In this document: positions 42,117 through 52,200 of the stretch, piece after piece | Position numbering within the stretch: the stretch's first letter is position 1 | Layout of the letters: every line of letters begins with the position of its first letter | DNA from: Cyphellophora europaea CBS 101466 | Taxonomy: Eukaryota; Ascomycota; Eurotiomycetes; Chaetothyriales; Cyphellophoraceae | NCBI RefSeq assembly: GCF_000365145.1 | Contig: NW_008481814.1 | Coordinates: forward strand, 128,666 to 192,665 | Length of the DNA stretch: 64,000 nt | Direction of reading: 5' to 3' | Translations under genes and position numbers: made by a program | Notes under the pieces: generated by a model | The model's input: the letters and a program-made list of their open reading frames with translations, nothing else | Told to the model about the DNA's origin: nothing | Databases searched by the model: none

Positions 42117-43061
42117 ATGAGAGCAGCGGCCTCTGACAGAGTATACGGCTTTGGTCGTGCGGCTTGATTGAAGGTGTTCTCTGATGGGAGAGTTCAGGAA
42201 GTATTTGCATGTGGGGCACAAGTAGTTGTCCTGCAGAGTCGAGGGGCCGACAGAAGCTTTTGGGCGCATTGTACGATAGCATCTTATCTGGTCTGTATGG
42301 ATAGCCGGACAGTGGCATACCGATTGCAGAGAACACAAGATTTTGGCTGCGTATCTGGTCGTCGAGTCTCGGGGCATGGGTGACCTCCAGCCGCAGAATA
42401 TAAATCCACACCTCAAAAGACTGCTCTTCCGCAGCGGGAGAACGCTGGCGTTTCCAGCCTAGGCTTCCCTATGATCCTCGAGCTTCGATCTAACCTGGCC
42501 TCACCTGATGAGCAATAGCCCCTTACATGAGCCAAGGTCGAGTCGCTGCAAAGATCAGTATGAGTATGTTGGGCGACATTTCCTTCCAGACGCCACGGAC
42601 AGTACCAGATGCCCAAAACAGCTAGCGCCAGATCGCGGGGATGCAGTCACAAAAAAGTCAGGATGACTCGTGCTTCAGCCTGTGTGATTCACAAGCCAAT
42701 CTAGACCTACAGTCGCCATCCTTGTGACTCAGCTACGGTATAAGACCTGTCTTGCAACAGCCCTGCACCGAGACCATCCATCTCAGCCGTGTCTACAGCC
42801 CGACCGACCTCAAGGCAAACTTGCAGTACAATTGTTGCCCCTCACCTATCGCCTGTCGTATTATCAACCGCACCTAGAAAAATTCAGGCGGCTCAAACGA
42901 CCGCAGCTCGGGTTCACGACACGCTGCCAGCGCTCTTTGAAACCTCCTTAGTAGCGAAAGCAAACATACTCGCGACTTCAAGTCTCCTAACAGCACCCAC
43001 AACCACTTCCAAGATACCCTACCTCGTCTCTTCCCTCCAACTCCCCTACGATCCCACCAAT
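42117..43061. other. Intergenic region between SET2 and eIF6
   Basis: No supported gene lies here. The frame of eIF6 stays open upstream of its start to about 42789, but the extra sequence lacks conservation with the family. Confidence 0.55.
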
Positions 43062-43829
43062 ATGGCTCTCCGCGCCTCGCACGAAAACTCCCACGAGATC
43101 GGCGTCTTCGCCTCCCTTACCAACACCTACTGCCTCATTCCCGTCGGCACCTCGGCCTCCTTCCACTCCATCTTCGAGTCCGAGCTGGCAGACCTCATCC
43201 CTCTCATCCCCTGCACCATCGCTGGCACACGCATTGTCGGCCGCTTGACCACCGGCAACAAGAATGGCCTCTTGGTGCCCAACTCCACCACCGACCAGGA
43301 ACTGCAACACCTACGGAACAGTCTGCCAGAAAAAGTGCAGCTCAAGAGGGTGGAGGAGCGATTGAGCGCGTTGGGCAATGTGGTCGTTGCCAACGATCAT
43401 GTCGCACTCGTGCACCCGGATCTCGAGCGCGAGACTGAGGAGATCATCGCCGATACGCTGGGCGTTGAGGTCTTTCGGCAGACTATTGCCGGCAACGTGC
43501 TGACCGGATCCTACATGGCACTGTCAAATCAGGGTGGCCTTGTCCATCCCAAGACGTCCATTCAAGACCAAGATGAACTATCGTCGCTACTACAGGTTCC
43601 GCTCGTGGCGGGTTCGGTAAATCGTGGCAGCCCTGTCGTCGGCGCTGGTATGGTGGTCAACGACTGGTTGGGTGTATGTGGACTCGACACTACCGCTACT
43701 GAGCTGAGTGTCGTTGAGAGCGTCTTCCGCCTGGGCGAGGGCAACATTCCTGGCGCTGCAGGTCATGGCGAGGACCTAGAGAAGCGCATGCAACGGAGCA
43801 AGGAGGGCATTGTCGAGAGCTTCTACTGA
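43062..43829 (+). CDS. tif6: Eukaryotic translation initiation factor 6
   Basis: A single exon of 255 residues (yeast Tif6 has 245). I start at the ATG at 43062 (MALRASHENSHEIGVF), which aligns with the conserved N terminus of the family, although the frame remains open for 91 codons upstream. The protein shows the five-fold quasi-symmetric eIF6 pattern with FASLTNTYCLIPVG, CTIAGTRIVGRLTTGN, NGLLVPNSTTDQELQHLRNS, RVEERLSALGNVVV, GNVLTGSYMALSNQGGLVHP and VPLVAGSVNRGS. eIF6 binds nascent 60S subunits in the nucleolus and cytoplasm and blocks early joining with 40S; it is essential for ribosome maturation. The C-terminal EGNIPGAAGHGEDLEKRMQ tail differs between species. Confidence 0.95.
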   Translation: MALRASHENSHEIGVFASLTNTYCLIPVGTSASFHSIFESELADLIPLIPCTIAGTRIVGRLTTGNKNGLLVPNSTTDQELQHLRNSLPEKVQLKRVEERLSALGNVVVANDHVALVHPDLERETEEIIADTLGVEVFRQTIAGNVLTGSYMALSNQGGLVHPKTSIQDQDELSSLLQVPLVAGSVNRGSPVVGAGMVVNDWLGVCGLDTTATELSVVESVFRLGEGNIPGAAGHGEDLEKRMQRSKEGIVESFY

Positions 43830-44789
43830 GCGGCGTTTAGCCTTGATCAGATTTCCAGGTTTGCTGGTCAGCCGAAAAGTATGCCTTTCGGTTAATCGAA
43901 GGCTCCGAAGTGGAGGGCGGTTCATCGACCGCAAGGACGTAAGGATCAGCCACTCGCGTATTACATCAACGACCGGTGGCGTATCCATGCGCATATAGCC
44001 CACCCCGGTCGTCCGTGTCCCGGCACGCTACATGTCGTGCCCAATGTTCAACGGGCTCTGCTCACAACGCTGGCTTTCGAAGTCTGAGCCAATTCAACGC
44101 GAAGCAGCTGCAGAAGATTGGATAACTGCCACCCCCGGGGACGGTCTTATGAGCACTCCTCGATACATGATGAGAAACGGGCACTATCGAGACGAAAGTA
44201 TTGCTGCAGAAAGCATGGCGAGAGCAGAGGGAAACTGGCGGCGGCGACGGCAACAGCAACAGCAACAGCTTTCGAGAAGCCAACTGCCGCCGTTCGGCTT
44301 TTAAGCCTAACAGACGCGCTGTATCCATACTCTGCAAAGATGCAGACACCTCGGATAGATAGTAAAATAATCATATCCGAGGAGCGCTATCAAAGTCCTG
44401 TTCCGAGTCATACCATGCTATTCCAGCCCAGCCATCTATATGGATCGTCCAAGCATCACATGCATTCCATCTCATATAATTCCGCTCTCCCTTGCGCATG
44501 ATACAGTACCAAATCCCGTCCCTCGCAACAACCGACCAACCATCCTCTTCCATCTCACAAGCATCCACAGCCTTCACGGCTCCCTTTCATCTCCCATCTC
44601 CCATCCCCCCNNNNNNNNNNNNNNNNNNNNNNNNNNNNNNNNNNNNNNNNNNNNNNNNNNNNNNNNNNNNNNNNNNNNNNNNNNNNNNNNNNNNNNNNNN
44701 NNNNNNNNNNNNNNNNNNNNNNNNNNNNNNNNNNNNNNNNNNNNNNNNNNNNNNNNNNNNNNNNNCCCTCTAACTCCCCTAACCCCCGC
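43830..44789. other. Intergenic region with assembly gap
   Basis: This is the convergent intergenic region between eIF6 and VPS53. A CAACAG microsatellite lies at about 44251-44269, and a pyrimidine-rich tract runs into the gap. No gene is seen. Confidence 0.55.
44611..44765. other. Assembly gap (155 N)
   Basis: A run of 155 N, flanked left by CTCCCATCTCCCATCCCCCC and right by CCCTCTAACTCCCCTAACCC. The C-rich flanks suggest a low-complexity tract that the assembly could not span. Confidence 0.98.
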
Positions 44790-47639
44790 TCACCGCCTCC
44801 CCTCCTCCCCCGCCGCCGGCGGTGCGGGACTCACACTTCCAAACCTGCCCCCCAACCCCCCCAACCCACCCGGCAAGCCCAACGCGCCCAAATCGCGCTT
44901 GAAGAACTTGCCGATATTCTTGAGATTCTCGTTCAACTTGCCTTCTCCTCCTTGGCCCTGTGCCGCCGCTCCCGGGACCTGTCCTTGAGCCATATGATTG
45001 ATATTCACACCAACGCCTAGGCCCGCCGCCTCCATTGGATTCACACCTCCAACGCCACCGCCACCTGCACCTGCACCTGCATTCCCATTCGTGCCTCCCC
45101 CGCCATAACCATGCGCCGACGGGCTCGCCGCGCCCGGCGTGCCTCCCAAGCCCGGCGACAGACCACCACCACTTCCACCGCCACCGCCACCACCACCACC
45201 ACCAAAGCGATCCATCAACCCACTCGCCAGGCCAGACGCGTCAAAATTCATGTTCATCTTCATATTAACACTCCCCGGTAAATGCGCACCACTGAGGCTC
45301 TGCGCCGCGCTGCTGCCCAGGGCCGTGAGGTTGCCGAGCGCGGCGTTTCCCACGTTCGCTGCCGCGCCAGTGCTACCACCACCAATACCACCACCACCAC
45401 CAAAGGAAGCCGTAGCAGAAGCATTCAAGTTCAGCGGCGTGAGCAGCGCGCTGCGCTCCACGAGCGCGTCCTTGTAGCGCGGACTCAGTTTATGCATGTT
45501 GAAGAGCTCGACGAGCTGCACCGTCTCCTGATGACTCCGACGTGCCCCAACCGTGCCGCCGCCGCCCCCTATCCCCTTCAATTCCAGGACCTTGCGGAAA
45601 TTGGCTTCGCTCAGGTCGGCGATGTGGACGAGGTAGGCCTGCACGAGGGCTTCGGGCGGCGAAGGGCGGACCTGCAGGGTTTTGAGGAGGGGTTCGATGC
45701 GGGAGAAGGCGGTGCTGAGGCGTTTGGCGTACGAGGGGGGTGGGGGGTCGGAGAGTAAAGGACTCAAAGTGGTGCGGAGGGCGTGGAGGTCGAGGAGCAT
45801 TTGTTCGGCGCCGCCTTCGGAGATGGGCCGGCAGGAGGGGAGGGAGGAGAGGTAGATGTCGGCGATAGAGCTAGGAAGCGCGTCGGTGAAGGCGCGCGTG
45901 TAGTGCGGTTTTAGGGGCTGGAGGTAGTCGAGGATTTGGTGGGCGGTTGTCGTGAGGGTGTGTGTGAGGGCGGGCATGAAGGGGGAGGTGTCGGAGGCGG
46001 TTTCGATGCGCGAGTACGGCGTGGAGCGCATGGTGCTGAAGTGGGGGCTGAGTGCGCTGGAGAGGTGGGTGATGAGGGAGCGGATCGAGGCGGAGGCCAG
46101 GCCCATGAAGGCGTCGGCTTGTGGCGTTAGGTCCACAGAGGGCCTGAGCGCTTCGTCGATGCGCGATGCGATCTTTTCGGAGAGCGACGTCGTCGTGCTG
46201 TAACAGTAGTCGGCCGTGTTGAGCACCAAGATGGTATCTTCCAGACTGGGCCGGCGAGATGGCGTGCCGGTGCTGGGTTTCTCCGTCAAGTAGGCCAGCA
46301 GGACCTGTTGCGCGTACATGTCGAGATATTTGCCAAAGACGCGGGACAGATCCAGCAGCGCCTGTCCCGTGGAGAGTTTGGCGCATTGCGCGAGCGAGAG
46401 ACGGTAGAAGTTGAACAGCTCAGAGGCCGAGCTGATGACCGTCTGGCTGCTGAACTCTTCGTCGGGAGGTTTGGGTGGGCGTGATCTGTATTGTGGAACG
46501 AGCGCGGCAAGATCTTTATCCTGCGCGTCAACCCATAGGCTGAGGTACGGCTCAAAGGCGGTTGAAATGGGCTGCCCGAAGACCTGCGCTTCCCGCTCGC
46601 TGACTGTCGTGTCGATGCTTGCCCGGCTTCCGCCGCTGAATCTCCGCTCCAGTCCCTGCTCGAACTCCAGAGTCTGCTGCAAACAGCTCAGCAGCAGCCT
46701 GACGTCCAATGTCTGACCGGCCCTCGTCGACCGACCTAGGATGCCTTTATAGTCCTCCCTCGTGCCCTCGGCAAACACATTGGCTAGGTGCTCACCCACA
46801 TGCCAATGCGCCGGGAAAATAGCAGCATGTTCCTCGTCGTACCCCTTCAGCGTCTTCTTGAACCACTTGTACCTTCTGTCAATGTTATCCAAGCTGCCAG
46901 CCTCTTGCTCGCCCTTGAAGATCTGCCGATACTGCCGCAACTCCGTGTTGGTATACCAGGTCACGAGCCTCGAGCGCGCCGCATCCCCCAATGCATCCAC
47001 GACCAAGCACGCCTCATGCAGCATCCCTCTCTTCTGCGGCACCTCATGCTTGCTGAACGTCAGCTCGAAATCCTCACACACCTGCTCCAGCACCTCGCGC
47101 TGCAAGTCCGCCACATTCCTCGACAGCGAGGCGATCTGGTCGATAGAGCGGTACGACTTGAAGTGCTGCATCAGCTGCATGACGGCCTGCAGCAGCTGCG
47201 CGCACTCGCGGTACTGGCGCGTCTTGACCAGCGAGCGCAGCTGCTCGTACGCCGTCGTGAGCATTTGCAGGCGCTTGAGCGCCGTCATTGACAGCGTCAG
47301 GTTCTTCTTGGTGTTGTCCAGCGCCTTGATGTCCGCCGTCATGGCCGTTATGTTCTTCTCCGTCTGTAGGGCGCGCTCGCGCACGGATTCGATGCGCGTG
47401 AAGAGCTCAGCCAGCTCGGACTTGGAGGACTGCATGCGCGCGAGGCAATCCGCGTGGGAGCGGGCTTGCTCTTCCTCCAAGAGGTCGATCTCATCGTCGA
47501 GGTCATCTTGGTAGGTAGTAAGAAGGGTCTGGGTGTGGGAGACGGAGGCGAGGGTGCTTGGGTGCGAGAAAATGACGTTGAGATGTGTTATTGGGTCGTA
47601 ATCGTCGGCGTCTAGGGCGTCTAGAGTTGCGGCCGTCAT
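44790..47639 (-). CDS. vps53: GARP complex subunit VPS53
   Basis: A single exon of 949 residues on the minus strand, from the ATG at 47639 (MTAATLDALDADDYDPI); the 40 in-frame codons upstream look like leader. The N-terminal half is the conserved Vps53 coiled-coil region: DYDPITHLNVIFSHPSTLAS, TADIKALDNTKKNLTLSMTA and LKRLQMLTTAYEQLRSL, then FKSYRSIDQIASLSRNV. The helical rod follows, to about residue 735. VPS53 belongs to the GARP (and EARP) tether, which captures endosome-derived vesicles at the trans-Golgi. Unusual is a Gly-rich low-complexity stretch of some 150 residues (about 745-895), with an uninterrupted run of 10 Gly, before the conserved end LNENLKNIGKFFKRDLGALG. The stop codon is 25 bp from the assembly gap. 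Confidence 0.92.
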   Translation of the reverse strand: MTAATLDALDADDYDPITHLNVIFSHPSTLASVSHTQTLLTTYQDDLDDEIDLLEEEQARSHADCLARMQSSKSELAELFTRIESVRERALQTEKNITAMTADIKALDNTKKNLTLSMTALKRLQMLTTAYEQLRSLVKTRQYRECAQLLQAVMQLMQHFKSYRSIDQIASLSRNVADLQREVLEQVCEDFELTFSKHEVPQKRGMLHEACLVVDALGDAARSRLVTWYTNTELRQYRQIFKGEQEAGSLDNIDRRYKWFKKTLKGYDEEHAAIFPAHWHVGEHLANVFAEGTREDYKGILGRSTRAGQTLDVRLLLSCLQQTLEFEQGLERRFSGGSRASIDTTVSEREAQVFGQPISTAFEPYLSLWVDAQDKDLAALVPQYRSRPPKPPDEEFSSQTVISSASELFNFYRLSLAQCAKLSTGQALLDLSRVFGKYLDMYAQQVLLAYLTEKPSTGTPSRRPSLEDTILVLNTADYCYSTTTSLSEKIASRIDEALRPSVDLTPQADAFMGLASASIRSLITHLSSALSPHFSTMRSTPYSRIETASDTSPFMPALTHTLTTTAHQILDYLQPLKPHYTRAFTDALPSSIADIYLSSLPSCRPISEGGAEQMLLDLHALRTTLSPLLSDPPPPSYAKRLSTAFSRIEPLLKTLQVRPSPPEALVQAYLVHIADLSEANFRKVLELKGIGGGGGTVGARRSHQETVQLVELFNMHKLSPRYKDALVERSALLTPLNLNASATASFGGGGGIGGGSTGAAANVGNAALGNLTALGSSAAQSLSGAHLPGSVNMKMNMNFDASGLASGLMDRFGGGGGGGGGGSGGGLSPGLGGTPGAASPSAHGYGGGGTNGNAGAGAGGGGVGGVNPMEAAGLGVGVNINHMAQGQVPGAAAQGQGGEGKLNENLKNIGKFFKRDLGALGLPGGLGGLGGRFGSVSPAPPAAGEEGRR

Positions 47640-48038
47640 GGTGCTTAAGGGACAGGAAGAGCACATGCACTTGGAGCGGCGAAGGAGTCTGGGGTAGACG
47701 AGGCTGCACATGCACATCACGAGGCTGCGGGCTTGGCGGACACCGATGATATGCTTCAAGCATCACCCAATTGACGACCACAGATGTGAGTGAAGCTACC
47801 TACAAACCAGGTGAAAGCCAGAGAGATACCAGAGCAAAGTTGGCGGCGACTGATCTACGATTCAAGTCGTCTCGAAGCTGGGACTGAGGTATACTTGAAT
47901 GTACTTTTTATTGAACCACTCACTCTATACAAGGCAGCCAGCACCTCGGACGCGCACTACTGCACGCAACTCTATACTGTTAACAATAGTCCTTTCGTCT
48001 CTTCCGCAACTTCATCTTCAAAATCCCTCTCGAGGCCA
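47640..48038. other. Short intergenic region
   Basis: These 399 bp hold the VPS53 5' region and the 3' end of the next minus-strand gene. No further feature is seen. Confidence 0.5.
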
Positions 48039-51000
48039 TCATGGCTTTGGCAACAACACCCTCTGCCCGCCGACCTCACTCTGGCCGCTGCCCTGCCTAT
48101 CTCTATCATCGCGCTCCCTCTCGCGACCACGTCTATCTCTCTCCTCCTCCTCCATTCTTCTCCTCTCCGCCTTCCTCGCTGCCTTCTCCTTGGTACTAGC
48201 TGGTGTGTTGTTGATGAACTGCACCGGGATCTTGCCTTGATGGTGGCTACCGAGCGCCACACCGCCGGCAGGGGTGCTGGGCTGAGTGCCAGCAAAGCCG
48301 CTGAAGGTGGTCGGCGATGGACCAGTAGAATAGGGGCCATGCACAGGGAAGCTCGTCGTTGTGCCGGGACCGGGCGAGCCTGCAGATGCAGGAGGGCGAG
48401 GGCCGGGCGGACCCCAGCCGCTAGAAGCAGCGGGTTGGGGTTGTGCCTGCTGTGGTGGCTGGAAGATGTATTGAGCGGTTGGACCAGCGGAGCGTGGTGA
48501 CGGGCTCGGTGCCGTGTGAGGCCCCAAAGGTGGAATGGAATACGACGAGTGACGGAATGTGGCTGGCTGTGCTGGAGCCGCAGTGGCTGCTGCACGTGGA
48601 GGTGCAGGCGCAATGGGCTGGCCTGGACCAGAAGACACAATAGGGGCTGGCAGAATTGACGCAGGCGTTGTTGGTAACGATGACGGTTGCGACGAGTGAT
48701 TTGCTCCATTGACAGACGTCTGAAGGTTCAACTGCGGACGTAGAGGTGAAGCTGCTGGAGGAGACCTCCTTCTGCGCCGGGACAGCCGCGGGGGAGTTGA
48801 TACAGGTTGAGGTGGAACCGGTGGAGGTGGGGGTGGTTGACCAAGTGCAGGAGCCAAACGACGACCAGGACCTGGCAAAGGACCGAATTCCAGAGCCTGT
48901 CGAGGGAAAGTATCTCCCGGAGCCAGTGGCATGTACTGATACATTTTGTGAGGATGCTGCTGTGCAACGTAGTCGGCGACGTCGGCAAGTGCGGAGAGAG
49001 CATATGCACTGAATTCCTTGGCCTCGAGTGGCCGGGGAATGAGGTAGCCTTGGATCTCTTCGAGCTGCTTGATGCATTCATCGGAAAGCTCTTTCAAGCC
49101 TTTGTGGTCGTTGACAAACTTCGCCTCAATTTCTTCACGCTGCTTACGGTTCTCCTCATCAAGCGCGCGCCGCATGGGACCTGTGATCTCCTCATCGATG
49201 ACATCTTGCACATCATACGACTCAAGACCCTCTCGGAATGGCTTTTCATCGTCAATGAGGGAACTGTAGCCACGAACACGAACATTGGCTTCCGGCATCT
49301 CATGATAGCGTGGAAAGAAGTCGAGCTCGGAACCGGACTCGGTACGCGTATCATCCGCGGAATTGGCGTAGGCTTTCTTCAGCAATGCAATGTCGCCTTG
49401 TGCGCCTTGCAAGTGCTCAGTTCGAAGGTTTCTGTAGAGCTGCTGGAATTGCATCTCCTGAACCTCTTTTCTCTTCTCAAATATGTCCTTTTCGTATTGG
49501 GCTTTGATTTTGTAGTCGTCGCGGATCTGTTGCTCTGTGGCGTCCATCTTGGCTCGAAGCTCTTCGGTCAAAGCATCGAATTCAGGCACGGATTTGTGAG
49601 CCTTTGGCTTTTTCATGAGCTTCTGTAGATCACGCATGGCCATCTGATCGAGGATCTCGGCTTGCTGAGAGCCAACAATGTGAAAGAAGCGTTTGAGTTC
49701 GGCTTGTCGAGCCTTTAGCTTCTTGACGCTGTCCTCTTGGTCAGGAGTGAGGTTTCGATGGCGTGGAGGTTCTGGAGAATCGTCACCAGGACGCCTGCCA
49801 GGAGCACCACGACCGGGGCCACCACCTCGACCTCGACCTCCACGTCCTCTTCCTCGGCCTCGGCCGCGGCCTCGACCAGAGTTGTTCGAACGATCGCGTT
49901 CACGTTCTCGTTCGCGTTCACGCCCTCGCTCTCGCTCGCGAGCATCTTCATCTCTTCTGTTCCATCTGGTCTCACCATCGGCTGCGTAGTAAATGGCCGG
50001 CTTCATGTTGCCGCTCACTTTTCCAGTCCTAGGATTTGGCCTGTAGAGATTTGGCCAATACCGACGATCGGCATAACCTCTGAGCTTATTGATTCGCCAA
50101 GGACCGTCGGGCGACATGGGTTCGAGAAGCGTTTCGGACTTCTGATCGCTATCCTGTGTTTCGGCTTCTGAAGGGCTGGTCTTCTGCTTCTTGAGAAGTC
50201 GGTTCGGATCATCGGTAACAGTGGGGAGGAGACATCTTTTCTTAGGAGCCCAAGCTGGCTGCTTGCTGATGGAAGGATCCTGCATGGCTAGCTTGGCAGC
50301 GCGAGTCATCCTTCTTGCAGTTGTCTCGACAGGCACAGTATCAGCCAGCTCTTCAATCGTAGACTTGGATGAAGCCAAGTTGGAAGCCTGAGGTAAGCCT
50401 TCTGAGGTCGACTCTGGCACATCGCTGGCGGGATTGTTTTGCATAGCAGGATTCAATTGCCTTTCGAACGGCTCAGCAGAACTGGTGTCGAACGGTTCTG
50501 AGATACGAGGCTCTTGGGAAGACTCTGATGGCTTCGTAGAAGTCTTTTCAAGCTGGTTAGTAGAAGCTGTATTCGTAGAATCAGACTGCTGCAGAGCTGG
50601 GACGGTGGACGATCGAGTGCATCTTTTCTTGGCTGGGCGGTCCTGCACATCGTCTTGCGGAGCTTCTGGAGTCTGTTCTCTCAGTGATGGCTTCTCTGAA
50701 GAGATACCTTGTGTGTTACTGTCCACTTTAGCTTGCTCGACGTTCTCGAGACGTTGCAAGAAGTTGTCCTCTGAAGCTGGAATGGCTGAAGAGCGAGTTC
50801 GACGCTTTGTAGATGCATTTGGTGGTGGGACAGCCTTCAATACGGTCAAAGACGAGCCTGGAAGCACCTTTGAAGACAAAAGCGAGCTGGTCTGCTGCTT
50901 CGCAGACGGCTCTGGTTGAATGGGCTCACTGTTGCTCTGAGAATTTGACTCTTGCAGAGCGGCTGAAGACAGTGACGAAGGAGCTGCGCAGAGATTGTTA

Positions 51001-51183
51001 GTTAGTAGGGTGACTCACTAGCTATGATGTTGTCAAATCTCTAGACTTACCAGTTGAGATTTGGTAATCGCTGGCCGATTCAGAAGCAGTTGAGGCCTGA
51101 GAAGTTTCGTTGCCGGCTCTGGAGCGCTTGCGGGTAGTCATATGGAAGGCTTCGGTGGGCTTGCGAACGTTACGCTTAGCCAT
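48039..51183 (-). CDS. Uncharacterised nuclear protein with Arg/Gly-rich, coiled-coil and Pro-rich regions
   Basis: Two exons on the minus strand (51183-51051 and 50983-48039) give 1025 residues; the 67-bp intron has a GTAAGT donor and a CTAAC branch point. I do not recognise the family. Residues 1-45 are basic (MAKRNVRKPTEAFHMTTRKR). A Ser/Glu-rich region follows, with repeated KRRTRSS and KKRCTRSS stretches that may be nuclear signals. Near residue 320 is a block that looks conserved (DGPWRINKLRGYADRRYWPNL). An RER-repeat leads into GRGRGRGRGRGRGGRGRGGG (about 390-430), like RNA-binding RGG regions. A long charged helix (about 455-705) contains KEVQEMQFQQLYRNLRTEHL. A Pro-rich part and a C-terminal charged RRRMEEEERDRR stretch end the protein. 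A chromatin or RNA-related role is a guess from composition. Confidence 0.8.
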
Positions 51184-52200
51184 TATGCTGTGAAACGGTC
51201 AGTATGATGCTCTTTGAGATGATTGAAGTTGGTCCAGAATGATTGTGCTGACGAGAAGCATTCATCACGGCCTGAAGGCTTGGCGCGAAAATAGTCGCCA
51301 GCAAGCCCACAGCGCTGGCAAGAAGGTGTCGGCAGGGATGGGAAGCTTACTTGAGTATGTACTGGAAAGGCCTGGATAGTTTAGAGTGTCGAGGGCGGTT
51401 GCGCAGTCGATTCCTACCAGCGGAAGTCGAATGCTTTGTGATCAAGCGGGTTGGTCGGGGTTTGCGGAATGCTTGCAGAGCTTGCTTGGAAGATGGTAAC
51501 TCAGCCAGCTGAGTGTCAAATTGAACAGAACAAGACGATAGGAGGCGTAGAAGCGACTGTGTAGGATGCGATAGCTGAGATAAAAGAAGTTGAGAAGGAG
51601 GAGTAGGCGACGATGTGAGGTATTGCATCGCGGTGGCAGGGGCAGTATTCACTGCGCGGTCCAAATAGCTATGGGGCTGGTCAGACCTATTGTACCCGTA
51701 CACCGCCTGGCGGCTTGGATACGATTCTGCCATTGCGGCTGGGATGCAGATGAAGGGAGCAGTGAATGCAATTGGGTTGAAAGGATGGACGGGGCTTGAA
51801 GGCGTGAGCACTCGACTGTGGCATTTCTGGGCGGCAGCAGAGCCCAAAAGCGCTCGACCGTTTTCTTACTGGCGACTAGGCGACTTTGGGCCTTAGCCCC
51901 ATCGATCCGGGCCGGACTTTGCCACTCGCGGTAAAAGCCCAATCATCTCTATTCCAAGGACTTCTCGCGGGCTTCAAGATTCAAGATTCAAGCTCGTCGA
52001 TTGCAAGTTGCGGAGGACCAAACAATATGATTATCTAGCCTAAGAAATCCAATTTGCCTGCTGCTTCCGTGGCATTCGGGCGCGGCTTTTCCCCCTCAAC
52101 TCCACGCTAAAATCACTGCTCGTCAACAATACATAAAGTCCATAACATGAAGCAGACGGTACCAGAAGCCGCTGCGAGAAAAAACAAAACAAAACCGATG
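51184..52200. other. Intergenic region
   Basis: No gene is recognised in about 1 kb. A short tandem TTCAAGA repeat lies at about 51972-51991. Confidence 0.5.

Noticed and set aside
42789..43061. In-frame 91-codon extension upstream of eIF6.
   Set aside because: The conserved eIF6 N terminus begins at the ATG at 43062; the upstream residues show no conservation pattern and are probably 5' leader.
44251..44269. CAACAG microsatellite near the assembly gap as part of a coding poly-Gln gene.
   Set aside because: The surrounding frames are short and lie in the convergent intergenic region between eIF6 and VPS53.
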